DNA from: Acidobacteriota bacterium
GTDB lineage: Bacteria; Acidobacteriota; Terriglobia; Versatilivoradales; Versatilivoraceae
Assembly (NCBI GenBank): GCA_028875575.1
Contig: JAPPDF010000055.1
Location: 1-64,000 of the forward strand
Reading direction: 5' to 3'
Length of the DNA: 64,000 nucleotides
Shown: positions 1-8,447 of the stretch, one piece after another
Position numbering within the stretch: position 1 is the stretch's first letter
Layout: the number at the start of each line of letters is the position of its first letter
Notes under the pieces: model-generated
Database searches by the model: none
Seen by the model: the letters and a program-made list of their open reading frames with translations, nothing else
What the model was told of the DNA's origin: nothing
Made by a program: the position numbers and the translations under genes

Positions 1-50
1 CTACGCTCTTCGGTCGCGAGCACGCGCTGAAGGGAAAATTCCTGCGCCAT
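1..50 (-). CDS. N-terminal fragment of a gene running off the left edge
   Basis: An ATG at 50 reading leftwards opens a frame with no stop before the window edge; it begins M-A-Q-E-F-S-L-Q-R-V. A purine-rich AGGGGG ribosome-binding sequence lies about 8 bases upstream of the ATG, in the short gap after the xseB stop at 79. In many bacteria the gene after xseB is a polyprenyl (farnesyl/geranyl) diphosphate synthase, ispA, so that is the leading guess from context. Sixteen codons are too few to recognise a family, so the function stays unassigned. Confidence 0.5.
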   Translation of the reverse strand, partial: MAQEFSLQRVLATEER

Positions 51-78
51 GATCTTGCCCCCTGGTGAGAAGTGCGGG

Positions 79-321
79 CTAGTCCTGCTTGTCGCCGGAA
101 AAGGGTTTCCGCTCCAGGTCTCCTTCGCTCTTGCGGACCAGGATTTCGACCTTGCGTTCAGCTTCGTCAAGCTTCTCCTGGCAGAAATTCTGCAGCTTCA
201 CTCCCTCCTCGTAAATTTCCAGGAGGGATGCCAGAGGCAGTTCGCCCCTCTCCAGAATCTTGACGATTTCCTCAAGCCGTTTCATGGCTGACTCAAAGTC
301 TTTGTATTGGGTTTGGATCAT
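79..321 (-). CDS. xseB: Exodeoxyribonuclease VII small subunit
   Basis: An 80-residue protein with the XseB pattern: an N-terminal F-E-x-A-M-x-R-L-E-E-I-V helix, the E-R-G-E-L-P-L turn near residues 25-31, then a second helix E-E-G-V-K-L-Q-N-F-C. XseB subunits form coiled-coil pairs that decorate the large subunit of the cytoplasmic enzyme, which degrades single-stranded DNA from both ends during repair. The length is typical. The start codon overlaps the 3' end of xseA by 4 bp (ATGA type), so the two subunits are probably translationally coupled. Confidence 0.93.
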   Translation of the reverse strand: MIQTQYKDFESAMKRLEEIVKILERGELPLASLLEIYEEGVKLQNFCQEKLDEAERKVEILVRKSEGDLERKPFSGDKQD

Positions 322-1700
322 GGCTCATCCTGGCCGGCTGTCTTGCCGAAGTCCCGGGAGGTCTCGATGCGCTCCGCCCGCGCCGCGATATTCCCTTTTG
401 AAAGAGTAACGGAAAATGGATCTCCTGTTTGCAGCCGGGCCGCGTCTCTGAGAATGGTCCCGTCGGCGTCCCGGCAGATGGAATAACCCCGGTTCAGCAC
501 GGCTGACGGGCTCAGGCTGCGCAGTGTCCCCGCTTGCGCCGAGAGTCGAGCCTGAAGGGCTTGCAGGGTGAAGCGAACTTGGGTGGCGGCCCGCTCCGCC
601 CACAGGTTCAGGGCTTTTCCTCTTTGGGTCACCAGGTGGCGCAGGTCGAAGCGTTCCAGGCGCTCGGCAGTCAGGCGCCAGACCTCCCGACGAGTTGTCA
701 GGGTGTTCCGGGGCCACCCGCTGAGACGGAAGCCCATCTCGTCCAACCACTGTCGCTGCGAACGGATGCGGCCCTGCGCCGACTCGAAGGCACGATTTGC
801 CGACAACTCAAGCACCCGGTTGCGTAATTGACTGAGCCGGAGCTGCAGGGTCCGTTGCAGCCGATCTCGAAAATGGCTTAGCCGGGTGGCCAGCTCTTCC
901 CGTGTCGCAACAACCATCTCGGCTGCGCTGGTCGGAGTCGCGGCCCGAATGTCGGCGACGAAATCGGAAATCGTGAAATCGACCTGGTGACCCACCGCCG
1001 AGATTACGGGAACCCGGGAGAGGGAGATGGCTCTGGCAACCGCCTCCTGGTTGAAGGCCCACAGGTCTTCCATCGATCCGCCACCGCGGCCGACAATGAT
1101 GAGATCTACGTCGGGAATGCCGTTAAGGGTGTGGATGCCGGAGGCAATTTCCTCCGCGGCTGCCTCGCCCTGGACCCTGGCTGGGAACAGCAGCGCGGGA
1201 ATCGCTTGGCGACTGCGATTCAAGGTCCGCAGAATGTCGTGAATCGCCGCTCCGGTCGGTGAGGTCACGATCCCGACGGTTCGAGGGAGGGCCGGCAAGG
1301 ACTTCTTGCGGGCTTCGTCAAACAGGCCCTCGGCCTCGAGCTTGGCTTTCAGCCGATCGAAGGCGATCTGCAGGGCGCCGATCCCTCTGGGTTCAATGGA
1401 TTCGGCATAGAGGGAATATTCGCCGCGGAGTTCATAGACCCCCAGGCTTCCTCGGACCAGCACCTGGTCACCGTCTTCAAATGGTTGGCGAAGGTTCCGG
1501 GCCTTGCCGCGGAAGCAGACGCATTTCAACTGGGCTCGAGCGTCTTTCAGTGCGAAGTAGATATGCCCGGCGTTGGAGACGGTCCAGTTGGAGATCTCTC
1601 CCTCGACCAGCACACCCTGAAATTCTCCCTCCAGGAGCGATCTCACCTCGGCAGTGATTTCGGAGACCCCATGGATTCGCTCTGAGGAAAAGGAACGCAT
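318..1700 (-). CDS. xseA: Exodeoxyribonuclease VII large subunit
   Basis: A 460-residue protein colinear with XseA. An OB-fold DNA-binding domain occupies about residues 5-105. The catalytic domain carries the family motifs T-S-P-T-G-A (146-151) and G-R-G-G-G-S-M-E-D-L-W (204-214), followed by a long Arg/Leu-rich helical region (about 270-400) that binds the small subunits. It cleaves single-stranded DNA to oligonucleotides with XseB, whose start overlaps its stop. The C-terminal tail past residue 440 is less typical. The ATG at 1700 is used because the OB fold begins at once with an S-E-I-T-A-E-V-R-x-L-L-E helix. Confidence 0.96.
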   Translation of the reverse strand: MRSFSSERIHGVSEITAEVRSLLEGEFQGVLVEGEISNWTVSNAGHIYFALKDARAQLKCVCFRGKARNLRQPFEDGDQVLVRGSLGVYELRGEYSLYAESIEPRGIGALQIAFDRLKAKLEAEGLFDEARKKSLPALPRTVGIVTSPTGAAIHDILRTLNRSRQAIPALLFPARVQGEAAAEEIASGIHTLNGIPDVDLIIVGRGGGSMEDLWAFNQEAVARAISLSRVPVISAVGHQVDFTISDFVADIRAATPTSAAEMVVATREELATRLSHFRDRLQRTLQLRLSQLRNRVLELSANRAFESAQGRIRSQRQWLDEMGFRLSGWPRNTLTTRREVWRLTAERLERFDLRHLVTQRGKALNLWAERAATQVRFTLQALQARLSAQAGTLRSLSPSAVLNRGYSICRDADGTILRDAARLQTGDPFSVTLSKGNIAARAERIETSRDFGKTAGQDEP

Positions 1701-1739
1701 GCGTGTTGGGTCCGCCTTGGCAGCCGCGGAAACCGGGGG

Positions 1740-1952
1740 CTACCGCCGGAAGAAGAAAGACAGAACCAGGGTCAGGAGAATGCTGAGCACGATGGAGGTG
1801 GTCAACGGGAGATAGAGGGTAAAGGTGTCCCGCTTGAAGGTCAGGTCTCCGGGAAGCCGGCCCAACTTCAAGAACGACAAATGGCCGGCAAAATGCAGGA
1901 GCAGGCCTATCGCCAGAAAGACCAGTCCCAGGATAATCAAGACCCTGGCCAT
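1740..1952 (-). CDS. DUF2905 small inner-membrane protein
   Basis: A 70-residue protein with two hydrophobic helices (about 3-23 and 46-67) separated by a short polar segment reading L-G-R-L-P-G-D-L near residues 31-38. This glycine/proline-containing linker between two helices is characteristic of the DUF2905 family, whose members are about 65-75 residues long and of unknown function. It ends in F-F-F-R-R. It lies 39 bp upstream of xseA on the same strand and is probably co-transcribed with it. Nothing suggests a role in exonuclease VII activity. Confidence 0.85.
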   Translation of the reverse strand: MARVLIILGLVFLAIGLLLHFAGHLSFLKLGRLPGDLTFKRDTFTLYLPLTTSIVLSILLTLVLSFFFRR

Positions 1953-2077
1953 GTGACCCTTCCTATCCGACCCAAAGCTCGGGGGGCTCCGGCAAGTCGG
2001 GTCTCTACCCAGGCGGGTGGATCATTCGAGAGCGAAACGGCTTGAATTCCGGTAAGCCGCCGCCGGGCTCTCTTCAC

Positions 2078-2500
2078 CTAGTCCAGCAACTCCGAATCGC
2101 TGAAGAAGTATTGGATCTCCCTCCGGGCATTCTCATCGCTGTCTGAACCGTGGACGACGTTCTTTTCGATGGAGGTGGCGTAGAGTTTACGCAGGGTTCC
2201 TTCTGCAGCCTGTCTGGGGTCGGTAGCTCCCATCAGCTCCCGCAGGCGAACCACCGCATCGGGGGATTCAAGGACCACCACCACCACGGCGCCCGAGCTC
2301 ATGTAGCGAACCAGGTCCTGAAAGAAGCTTCGTTCGCGGTGCACCGCGTAGAATCCCGCGGCCTGCTGCGGACTCAAGTGCAGCATTTTGAGGGCCTTGA
2401 GCTCGAATTCCTTTTCCTCGAACCGTTTCAGAATATCCCCGACGTTGCCCTGGGCCACGCCGTCCGGTTTGATGATTGACAGGGTGCGTTGCAGACTCAA
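2078..2500 (-). CDS. ndk: Nucleoside diphosphate kinase
   Basis: A 140-residue cytoplasmic enzyme that transfers the gamma phosphate of ATP to NDPs through a phosphohistidine. The catalytic His is residue 117 in N-V-V-H-G-S-D-S-D-E-N-A, the Ndk signature, and the nucleotide-binding K-P-D-G is at residues 11-14. Length and motifs are standard. It is the third gene of a minus-strand series sucC-sucD-ndk, 52 bp after sucD. Succinyl-CoA synthetase makes a nucleoside triphosphate that Ndk can equilibrate, and this neighbourhood is common in bacteria. Confidence 0.97.
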   Translation of the reverse strand: MSLQRTLSIIKPDGVAQGNVGDILKRFEEKEFELKALKMLHLSPQQAAGFYAVHRERSFFQDLVRYMSSGAVVVVVLESPDAVVRLRELMGATDPRQAAEGTLRKLYATSIEKNVVHGSDSDENARREIQYFFSDSELLD

Positions 2501-2552
2501 AGGAAAGCCTCCACATTTCTGAAACGGATCACCTGAGTGCCGCCCAACACGC

Positions 2553-3425
2553 TTATGTCGGCAGAATCCGGACTGTCGTTTCGCCGATGTCGGCAGGACT
2601 GCGGGCCACGTGGAGTCCGCACTCCTCCATCAGGCGGATCTTCTCCTCCGCCGTGCCCTGGCCTCCGCTGATGATGGCCCCCGCATGCCCCATGCGCCTT
2701 CCGGGAGGAGCTGTCTGACCCGCGATGAATCCCACAACCGGTTTGGAAAGACGGGATTGCACATAGCGTGCGGCGGCCTCCTCGGCCGTGCCTCCAATCT
2801 CCCCAATCAGCACGATTGCTTCCGTTGCCGGATCATCCTTGAAGAGGCGGAGGGCGTCCACGAAGGAGGTGCCGATGATCGGATCTCCCCCGATGCCGAT
2901 GCAGGTCGATTGACCGATGCCCCGGGAACTCAACTGCTGCACGGCTTCGTAGGTCAAGGTCCCGCTTCGGGAGATTACGCCGACCGTGCCCTCTCGATGG
3001 ATGGCTCCGGGCATGATTCCGACCTTGCATTTGCCCGGAGAAATGATCCCCGGGCAGTTGGGTCCGATCAGTCGGGATTTCTTTCCGGCCATGAACTGTC
3101 GAACCTGGATCATGTCGAGCGTGGGAATCCCTTCGGTGATACAGACCACCAGCTCGACCCCGGCATCTACCGCCTCCATGACGGCATCTGCAGCCACGGC
3201 GGGAGGGACGAAGATTACCGAGGCGTTGCCGCCGGTCTCCCGGCAGGCCTGTTCCATGCTGTTGAAAACGGGAATCCCTTCATGAACGGACCCGCCCTTG
3301 CCCGGGGTGACTCCGCCTACGACCCGGGTCCCGTACCGGACGCACTGGAGGGTATGGAAGGTTCCCTCGCGTCCGGTAATGCCCTGTACGATGAGCCGTG
3401 TGTCCTGGTCGACCAGAATGCTCAC
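2553..3425 (-). CDS. sucD: Succinyl-CoA synthetase alpha subunit
   Basis: A 290-residue alpha subunit of the TCA-cycle enzyme that interconverts succinyl-CoA and succinate with NTP formation. The CoA-binding Rossmann fold starts near [11 protein letters not shown] (11-21), and the active-site histidine that is phosphorylated is His247 in [15 protein letters not shown] (121-126) is also conserved. It is read with sucC upstream, but the two genes are separated by about 255 bp holding a family E repeat, which is unusual because sucC and sucD normally abut or overlap. Confidence 0.97.
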   Translation of the reverse strand: MSILVDQDTRLIVQGITGREGTFHTLQCVRYGTRVVGGVTPGKGGSVHEGIPVFNSMEQACRETGGNASVIFVPPAVAADAVMEAVDAGVELVVCITEGIPTLDMIQVRQFMAGKKSRLIGPNCPGIISPGKCKVGIMPGAIHREGTVGVISRSGTLTYEAVQQLSSRGIGQSTCIGIGGDPIIGTSFVDALRLFKDDPATEAIVLIGEIGGTAEEAAARYVQSRLSKPVVGFIAGQTAPPGRRMGHAGAIISGGQGTAEEKIRLMEECGLHVARSPADIGETTVRILPT

Positions 3426-3504
3426 GTCGTTGACCTTGTCTGGAACATCCCTGATTCGCCTCTCATGAGACGCCCCGTCGTCCCGGACGGCAGCGCGGCT
3501 AGGT

Positions 3505-3674
3505 GAAAAGTGACTAGTGATCAGTGGTTAGTGGCTAGTAATTTGATCGATTGGTTGAGCTTATTGCTCGGACCTCCCCTGTTTCACCCTGCATGATCCG
3601 CACCGAAGGGCGGGGGCTCGGCTATACACTGACCACTAACCACTAACCACTAACCACTAACCACTGACCACTGG
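3505..3674. repeat. Family E repeat pair (7 bp units) between sucC and sucD
   Basis: The left arm (3505-3551) contains AGTGATCAGTGGTTAGTGGC. The right arm (3626-3674) is a run of about six CCACTAA-type heptamers ending CCACTGACCACTGG. The arms are imperfect reverse complements, so the roughly 170 bp segment could fold into a long hairpin. The left arm matches, in inverted orientation, the right arm at 26490-26536 over about 45 bases. No ORF lies inside. It occupies the gap inside what should be the sucCD operon. Confidence 0.8.
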
Positions 3675-3680
3675 CCGGGT

Positions 3681-4844
3681 TCACCGGCCCGATGCCAACC
3701 GAACCACCTTCTCGGCTGCATCCCGCATACCCGAGGCCACTGTCAGCCTGAGTCCGGATGCCTTGAGGATTTCCTGGCCCTGTTCCAGGTTGGTGCCTTC
3801 CAACCGGACCACTATGGGAACTTCCAGTTCCATGGACTTGGCGGCTTCCACCACGCCCCGGGCCACGATGTCGCACCGCATGATGCCGCCGAAGATATTG
3901 ATCAGAACCGCCTTGACGTTGGAATCGGTGAGAATGATGCCAAAGGCGTTCCGGACCTGTTCGGCAGTAGCTCCGCCGCCGACATCCAGGAAGTTGGCTG
4001 GAGATCCCCCGGACAATTTGATGATGTCCATGGTGGCCATGGCCAGCCCGGCCCCGTTGACCATGCAACCCACGTTGCCGTCCAACTTGATGTAATTCAG
4101 TCCGTGCTTGCCGGCTTCAACTTCCAGGGGGTCTTCTTCGTCGGTATCCCGGAGCTCTCGGATGCCGGGGTGCCGGTAAAGCGCATTGTCGTCGAAGTTG
4201 ATCTTGGCATCCAGGGCATAGAGACGCCCGTCTTCGGTCAGGAGCAAGGGGTTGATCTCGGCCAGGGAGGCGTCGGTGGCTTCGAATGCCCGGTAAAGAG
4301 AAAGCATGAACCGAACCGCGGCAGGAGCCAGCTTCGCAGGCAGGTCCAGGCCAAAAGCCAGCTTTCGGGCTTGGAAGGGGGTCAGCCCCAGCCCCGGCTC
4401 CAACGCTTCCTTGAGGATCAACTCCGGGTTTTCCGCCGCAACCCTTTCAATTTCGACTCCACCTTCCCGGCTAGCCATGAAGATCACTTTGCCGGCATCC
4501 CGGTCGATGGCGATCCCGAGGTAATACTCCCGCTGGATCTTGAGGCCCTCCTCGACCAGAACCCGCTTTACGGTTTGTCCCTCGGGCCCGGTCTGATGGG
4601 TGACCAGCTGCATTCCCAGTATCGAATCGGCGACCTCCTGGGCCTCTTCCGGAGAACGAGCCAGCCGGACCCCTCCTCCCTTCCCGCGTCCACCGGCGTG
4701 AATTTGGGCCTTGACCACCACCAGTCCGCCCAGCTCGCCGGCGATTTCCCGAGCTTTCTCCTTGGTGTCGGCCACCCTGCCCCTGGGCACGGGAACTTCG
4801 TGGTCGCTAAGGATTGCCTTGGCCTGGAATTCGTGAATCTTCAT
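3681..4844 (-). CDS. sucC: Succinyl-CoA synthetase beta subunit (ADP/GDP-forming)
   Basis: A 387-residue protein from the ATG at 4844, which gives the family N-terminus M-K-I-H-E-F-Q-A-K; an ATG 27 bp upstream would add nine atypical residues. An ATP-grasp domain with [15 protein letters not shown] near residue 45 binds the nucleotide, and the C-terminal ligase domain carries [15 protein letters not shown] and F-L-D-V-G-G-G-A. With SucD it forms the TCA-cycle synthetase. A good promoter lies about 60 bp upstream. Confidence 0.96.
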   Translation of the reverse strand: MKIHEFQAKAILSDHEVPVPRGRVADTKEKAREIAGELGGLVVVKAQIHAGGRGKGGGVRLARSPEEAQEVADSILGMQLVTHQTGPEGQTVKRVLVEEGLKIQREYYLGIAIDRDAGKVIFMASREGGVEIERVAAENPELILKEALEPGLGLTPFQARKLAFGLDLPAKLAPAAVRFMLSLYRAFEATDASLAEINPLLLTEDGRLYALDAKINFDDNALYRHPGIRELRDTDEEDPLEVEAGKHGLNYIKLDGNVGCMVNGAGLAMATMDIIKLSGGSPANFLDVGGGATAEQVRNAFGIILTDSNVKAVLINIFGGIMRCDIVARGVVEAAKSMELEVPIVVRLEGTNLEQGQEILKASGLRLTVASGMRDAAEKVVRLASGR

Positions 4845-4904
4845 GGTGGAATGTCCCGGGGCCGGGGTCAAACGGGATTGCCGAGCCGCCCTCGGAAGCG
4901 CCCA

Positions 4905-4932
4905 AGTATATCGGAAGCGGCCGCCATTTCAA
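4905..4932 (-). promoter_or_regulatory. Sigma70-type promoter of sucC
   Basis: Read on the minus strand: TTGAAA at 4932-4927 (-35), a 16 bp spacer, and TATACT at 4910-4905 (-10). Transcription would start near 4898, giving a leader of about 55 bases before the sucC ATG at 4844. It is the only clear promoter upstream of the sucC-sucD-ndk-DUF2905-xseAB series. Confidence 0.6.
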
Positions 4933-4999
4933 ACATGGGTGGTGCCCAACCCTGACGGGTGAATCATTCAAAGGAAAAACAACCGATCATTAGTAAAGA

Positions 5000-5405
5000 C
5001 GAACCACGAATGAACACGAATAGGCACGAATTCAGATGGACCCTTCTCAGCGACAAGCGTCGCCCAAGCACTTCTGCAATTTTGTCCCCTTGGATCTGCT
5101 TCCCGGCCAGCGCAGATTACCTCCTCGAACTCGGTTGCTACACCCCGCATTTAACAACTCGGGCCTTTCGCAAAATTCGGCAGCGGGACGTTTGCCGGGA
5201 ATGGCCACAAAAGGCACAAAAACACAATTTGTGCCTTTTGTGCTTTTTGTGGTTAGAAAGCCTTTTTCACCAGGACGCACCCGATATTGACAAACGCAGA
5301 ACCTCAGGATTGCCGGCAAGACGTCCTGCCCCCCTGCCATTTTTCAAAAAGCTCAACTCACCAATCTGCTTATTGGTGTTCATTTGTGTCCATTCGTGGT
5401 TCGCC
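5000..5405. repeat. Family A repeat arms (10 bp units) enclosing a D element
   Basis: The left arm (5000-5031) has three CACGAAT motifs spaced 10 bp apart after CGAACCACGAATGAACACGA. The right arm (about 5370-5404) is its imperfect reverse complement, reading CGAACCACGAATGGACACAA on the minus strand. The arms enclose a family D palindromic element (5161-5353). Single family A arms recur at 40716-40755 and 60426-60465. The whole 4845-5494 gap (650 bp) has no credible gene: the long open frames over it only follow the low-complexity repeats. Confidence 0.85.
5161..5353 (-). repeat. Family D palindromic element, copy 1
   Basis: On the minus strand this copy runs from a terminal GAGCTTTTTGAAAAATGGC-like end, through GCCGGCAATCCTGAGGTTCT and a core of CACAAAAAG/CACAAAAGG/CACAAATTG units facing TTTTTGTGCC, to an end reading CGAATTTTGCGAAAGGCC. 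The two ends are imperfect inverted repeats. It matches copies at 22199-22326 and 22959-23152 over most of its length. It encodes nothing recognisable and resembles a MITE-like non-autonomous unit or a large structured repeat. Confidence 0.8.
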
Positions 5406-5494
5406 GTTCGCCTTGGTGGAGTTCTTGTGCCTTGGCTGACGAGCCCCTCGTTTGGTTTCCGGCAAGGCAGGTCCGGTACCAACGGGATTCGGGG

Positions 5495-5935
5495 CTAATT
5501 GACCCTCTCACTGGAAGCCGGGGGGTTCTGGCTGGTGGTCGGGGGCTTCAGAACGTTCAACGGCAGTTCCTTTACCGTGAAGCCGTCGAGGTAGACCTGC
5601 AGAATATGGGTTCCATATTCGGAGAAGCCCAGGTTGTTGAAGAGGGTTACGTTGTCGGCGAAGCTGCGCGCATCCAGGGAGAACGTGGAGGGGCTGGTCT
5701 TCATGAGTGTCTTGCCGCGGCCGGGTGAGAGCAGTTGAATCTGGGTTTCGTGCCGGCCTTGGCCCACCCAATGATTCAACAGGGCGAACCGGAGCACCGT
5801 GGAGGGGAGGGAAGGCAGGTAAATGTCCTGAAAGATGCCCATGATGCTGAGCTTGTTCCCGGCTTCCAGGCGGACGTCGTCGCAGAGGAGCGAATAGGAC
5901 AGGTGGACGTGTCCGGTGGACGGTGCCGGATTCAT
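5495..5935 (-). CDS. DUF6941-type hypothetical protein
   Basis: A 146-residue protein whose first half reads S-Y-S-L-L-C-D-D-V-R-L-E-A-G-N-K-L-S-I-M, then G-I-F-Q-D-I. I associate this opening with the DUF6941 family of short bacterial proteins of unknown role. No signal peptide or membrane segment is seen, so it should be cytoplasmic; the predicted structure is beta-rich. The tail beyond residue 130 is Pro/Ser-rich and probably disordered. It sits 97 bp downstream of the mpl stop on the opposite coordinate side, same strand but upstream in transcription order, with no shared function evident. Confidence 0.65.
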   Translation of the reverse strand: MNPAPSTGHVHLSYSLLCDDVRLEAGNKLSIMGIFQDIYLPSLPSTVLRFALLNHWVGQGRHETQIQLLSPGRGKTLMKTSPSTFSLDARSFADNVTLFNNLGFSEYGTHILQVYLDGFTVKELPLNVLKPPTTSQNPPASSERVN

Positions 5936-6032
5936 AGTGGGAGGGTTGCTTTAAGTGGACATGCCGGGGTCATGGTCAGCGGATGAGGCGCGTGAATGAG
6001 GCCACGGCCGCCTGTTTCCGGTTGCTGGCACT

Positions 6033-7451
6033 TCAATTCCGGTCGAGTTCGGCCAGGAGCCTGGCGTGAATACCGTCGAAGCCGCCGTTGGACATGATCA
6101 CCACCTTATCGCCTTTTTGAAGCTGGGGGGCGATCTGTTGGACGATCTCGCCGGCCGTGGGAAAGCAGTGTGCGTCCTGGCCCTGCTTTCTCAGGTCTCG
6201 CACCAACCGATCCAGGTCGAGGCGCAGGTCGGGGTCCAGCTTCTCGGGAGCGAAGATCGAGCACAATATTACGTGGTCGGCATCGGCGAAACAACGGGAA
6301 AATTGTCTCTGAAATACCCGTCTGCGGGCAGTTGCGGACCGGGGTTCGAAAATCGCCCACACACGGTTTCGGGGAAACTGCTTCCTGACGGCGGCCAAGG
6401 TGGCGGTTATGGCCGTGGGATGGTGAGCGAAATCGTCGAAGACGGTGATTCCGGCTGCTTCACCGCGGATCTCGAGCCGTCGCTTCACGCTCTTGAAGGA
6501 GCCCAATCCCCGGGAAAGGGTGTCCCGGGACAGGCCGAGTCGATGAGCGCAGGCCAGGGCAGCCAGCGCATTCCGGACATTGAAGCTACCGGCGAGTGGC
6601 ATCTCGAACCAGCCCCAATCCTTGCCATCCTGAAACGCCTGGAAGCAGGTGGACTGTTCCAGGAATCGTATTGAGGAGGCGGTCCATTGGGCTGCCGGGT
6701 TCATTCCGAAGGAAATGACGTTGGTGGGCGAATCGGCGCTCAGCGTTCGAACCACCTCGTCGTCCCAGCCGGCAATCAATGCCCCCTTGGAAGGGATAAT
6801 GTTCAATAGTCGCCGGAAACTCTGTTTGACCGCGGAAAAATCGGGATAGATGTCGGCGTGGTCGTACTCGCAGTTGTTGAAGATGACCAGGTCGGGCAAG
6901 TAGTGCAGGAACTTGGGCCCCTTATCGAAGAAGGCGGTGTCGTATTCGTCTCCTTCGATCACGAAATGCTCTCCGTCGGTTACGCGGAAGCTGGTGTTGA
7001 AGTTGCGGGCAATGCCCCCGATCAGGAAGGAGGGCCGGAGCCCGGCGGACTCCAGCAACCAGGTCAGCAGGGCGGCCGTGGTGGTCTTTCCGTGAGTGCC
7101 CGCCACCACCACCGAGGTTTTGCCCCGAATGAAGACTTCCTTCAGAATTTCCGGCAGGGAGCGGTAGGGAATTTTCTCATCCAGCGTTGCCTCCACTTCC
7201 GGATTGCCCCGGGAGACCGCATTGCCGATGACCACCAGATCGGGCTGGGGGCTGAGATGAGATTCCGAAAACCCCTCGAGGATGGGAATGCCCCGATCCT
7301 GCAGGAAGGTGGACATGGGAGGGTAGACATTCCGGTCCGAGCCGGTGACACGAAACCCCTTCTGCTGCAGCATGCCCGCCAGCGAAGCCATGGCCGTGCC
7401 GCAGATTCCGACCAGGTGGATGTGTCTGACGCCTCGGAGAGAATCAACCAT
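6033..7451 (-). CDS. mpl: UDP-MurNAc:L-Ala-gamma-D-Glu-meso-DAP ligase
   Basis: A 472-residue Mur-ligase family enzyme. The N-terminal Rossmann motif H-L-V-G-I-C-G-T-A-M-A-S-L-A-G (residues 12-26), the P-loop G-T-H-G-K-T-T-T (118-125), and the Mpl-specific stretches G-N-A-V-S-R-G-N-P-E-V and E-G-D-E-Y-D-T-A-F-F-D-K-G-P-K-F separate it from MurC. Mpl attaches recycled murein tripeptide to UDP-MurNAc, saving de novo synthesis. The next gene upstream is an LD-carboxypeptidase, which makes the tripeptide that Mpl uses. It implies DAP-type peptidoglycan and a Gram-negative envelope. Confidence 0.93.
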   Translation of the reverse strand: MVDSLRGVRHIHLVGICGTAMASLAGMLQQKGFRVTGSDRNVYPPMSTFLQDRGIPILEGFSESHLSPQPDLVVIGNAVSRGNPEVEATLDEKIPYRSLPEILKEVFIRGKTSVVVAGTHGKTTTAALLTWLLESAGLRPSFLIGGIARNFNTSFRVTDGEHFVIEGDEYDTAFFDKGPKFLHYLPDLVIFNNCEYDHADIYPDFSAVKQSFRRLLNIIPSKGALIAGWDDEVVRTLSADSPTNVISFGMNPAAQWTASSIRFLEQSTCFQAFQDGKDWGWFEMPLAGSFNVRNALAALACAHRLGLSRDTLSRGLGSFKSVKRRLEIRGEAAGITVFDDFAHHPTAITATLAAVRKQFPRNRVWAIFEPRSATARRRVFQRQFSRCFADADHVILCSIFAPEKLDPDLRLDLDRLVRDLRKQGQDAHCFPTAGEIVQQIAPQLQKGDKVVIMSNGGFDGIHARLLAELDRN

Positions 7452-7523
7452 CGGCGGACTTCTCCAACGGGGTGGGCGATTGGGTGGAGCGATTCCTCCG
7501 ATTGAGAAGGGGGTCGCCGGAAT

Positions 7524-8447
7524 TCATCCCGCGTCCACGGCGACTTCCTCGAACTGGAGCCAGCGCTGCCCGGCATCCAGTTGAACCTCCACGCCGAAGG
7601 GAAGGGTCAGGCACCCGGTGCTGGTGTGTCCGGAATGCAGTCCGTACCAGATGGGGACCTGAAATTCCTGCAACAGGCCCAAGACAATCTCCGGTATGTC
7701 CGGTGCCTGACCGGCCTGGCCGCAGCCGAACATTTCGCCGAAGACGAAGCCCCGAACCCCCTCCAGCTTTCCCGCCAGCTTGAGCTGCATCAACATTCGG
7801 TCCACCTGGTAGGGCTTGGCGTTGATGTCCTCCAGAAAGAGAATCCTGTCCCGAGACTGCATTTCATAGGGGGTGCCCAGGGAGGCAGCCAGAAGCGACA
7901 GGCATCCCCCGGTCAATCGCCCGCGAGCGGTTCCGGCTTGCAGCGTCAGGCTATCGTGGGATTGGAGCCTCTGGCCGGGCCGAGATCCGGTCAGACAGTG
8001 CAGCAGGTTGTCGCGAACGTAGTAGGGCTCGCCCTGGGCGAACTCCTTGGCCACCATGGGTCCGTGGAAGCAGACCAGGCCGCACTGGTTTTCCAGGAAC
8101 TGCAGCAGGACGGTGACATCGCTGTAGCCCAGAAAAATCTTGGGATGGGCCTGCAGGGTTTCCGGATCCAGCAGCTCCAGCAGGTATTGGCAACCGTAGC
8201 CGCCACGGGCGCAAAAAATCGCCTTCACCCCAGGGTCGGTGAACAGATCCGTGAGTGACTCCGCCCGTTGCCGGTGGGAGCCGGCAAAGTAGCGGTGCCT
8301 GGAAAAGAGGGAGTCGTCGTAGCGTACCTGGTAGCCCAGCCTCCGGATCTCCGAGATCCCGCGCAGCAGGTCCTCGCGCTGGACGCACCCCGACGGCGCT
8401 GAAATGCCGACCGTGTCCCCGGGTTGAAGCGGTTTAGCTTTTTGCAT
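7524..8447 (-). CDS. ldcA: LD-carboxypeptidase (S66 family, muramoyltetrapeptide carboxypeptidase)
   Basis: A 307-residue S66 peptidase. The nucleophile is the Ser of G-Y-S-D (Ser109), preceded by A-R-G-G-Y-G (80-85). The Glu lies in F-L-E-D-I-N-A-K-P-Y near residue 213 and the His in L-H-S-G-H-T-S-T-G near residue 280, so the Ser-Glu-His triad appears complete. It removes the terminal D-Ala from murein tetrapeptides in the cytoplasm to give tripeptide for Mpl, whose gene starts 72 bp downstream. Its start overlaps the CbiX-like gene by 14 bp. Confidence 0.92.
   Translation of the reverse strand: MQKAKPLQPGDTVGISAPSGCVQREDLLRGISEIRRLGYQVRYDDSLFSRHRYFAGSHRQRAESLTDLFTDPGVKAIFCARGGYGCQYLLELLDPETLQAHPKIFLGYSDVTVLLQFLENQCGLVCFHGPMVAKEFAQGEPYYVRDNLLHCLTGSRPGQRLQSHDSLTLQAGTARGRLTGGCLSLLAASLGTPYEMQSRDRILFLEDINAKPYQVDRMLMQLKLAGKLEGVRGFVFGEMFGCGQAGQAPDIPEIVLGLLQEFQVPIWYGLHSGHTSTGCLTLPFGVEVQLDAGQRWLQFEEVAVDAG

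Noticed and set aside
3626-3674. Direct heptamer repeats read as a CRISPR array
   Set aside because: Units are 7 bp with no spacers of constant length, and no cas gene is present.
4959-5498. A 179-residue frame in the sucC-DUF6941 gap
   Set aside because: It runs across family A and D repeats; its protein sequence is only translated repeat.
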